A stretch of DNA of 64,000 bases from Rhizobium sp. JAB6. GTDB taxonomy: Bacteria > Pseudomonadota > Alphaproteobacteria > Rhizobiales > Rhizobiaceae. This document shows positions 63,979 through 64,000 of the stretch, piece after piece (within the stretch, counting starts at the first letter, position 1; every line of letters starts with the position of its first letter). A program made the position numbers and the translations under genes. The stretch covers positions 393,798 to 457,797 of the forward strand of contig NZ_PYJQ01000010.1 of assembly GCF_003024605.1 (NCBI RefSeq), given 5' to 3'. The notes under the pieces were generated by a model. The model worked only from the letters and a program-made list of their open reading frames with translations, was not told the origin of the DNA and did no database searches.

Positions 63979-64000
63979 AATGGTTTGTCCTTCCAGACGC
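63973..64000. repeat. Direct repeat, right copy at the window edge
   Basis: ATCTAGAATGGTTTGTCCTT plus CCAGACGC, nearly identical to 61662-61688 in the same orientation. Read on the other strand it starts GCGTCTGGAAGGACAAACC and may be the end of an insertion sequence cut by the window border. Confidence 0.55.

Overview
The window looks like a chromosomal stretch of a fast-growing Rhizobium (Rhizobium/Agrobacterium group of the alpha-proteobacteria). It carries a near-complete cyclic beta-1,2-glucan locus (ndvA, opgC-like, ndvB), a pyruvate carboxylase very close to the family form known from Rhizobium etli, phaA next to phaR, rhizobial intergenic repeats, high-GC codon use and a Ti-type traA/traC/traD region. 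No rRNA or tRNA gene and no CRISPR array was seen.

Layout. 0-2.2 kb: PHB metabolism (phaA, phaR). 2.2-10.2 kb: housekeeping genes (rpmF, a GST-like protein, mtgA, a short-chain prenyl synthase, ispG) and small exporters (LysE, MFS, EamA). 10.3-12.6 kb: a polar amino-acid ABC transporter. 12.7-14.1 kb: a Bcr/CflA drug exporter preceded by a predicted valine-rich leader peptide and an intrinsic terminator. 14.2-18.6 kb: pyc and a solo LuxR regulator that keeps all six acyl-homoserine-lactone pocket residues. 18.9-32.5 kb: the cyclic glucan exporter ndvA, a nucleotidyltransferase gene with two palindromic operators, a DUF982 gene, the opgC-like glucan modification enzyme and the giant synthase ndvB. 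33.4-40.5 kb: small proteins, then a peptide ABC importer operon led by an M19 dipeptidase. 40.6-44.3 kb: a sugar/cyclitol ABC importer with two GGAA-N6-TTCC palindromes upstream, matching the published IolR motif, which points to myo-inositol. 44.6-48.5 kb: DUF1993, a phosphonate-monoesterase-like sulfatase overlapping galE, and DUF1275.

48.6-56.8 kb is accessory DNA: vapBC with an altered toxin, an amber-interrupted integrase fragment, an intact traA relaxase-helicase, a probable oriT, traC, traD, a RES/Xre toxin-antitoxin pair and a broken, inverted traG fragment. It reads as the decayed remains of a conjugative element. 57.0-61.6 kb holds surface polysaccharide genes: a UDP-sugar dehydrogenase, a reductase/epimerase and initiating sugar transferase resembling the QuiNAc pair of R. 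etli O-antigen synthesis, and an O-antigen ligase/polymerase-like protein. 61.6-64.0 kb is again decayed mobile DNA, bounded by two near-identical 26-28 bp repeats, with a Phd antitoxin and its frameshifted toxin, an orphan 10-bp-arm palindrome and a degenerate serine recombinase.

The best candidates for undescribed biology are the leader-peptide attenuator before the drug exporter (12.7 kb) and the operator-rich nucleotidyltransferase unit inserted in the glucan locus (20.8 kb).
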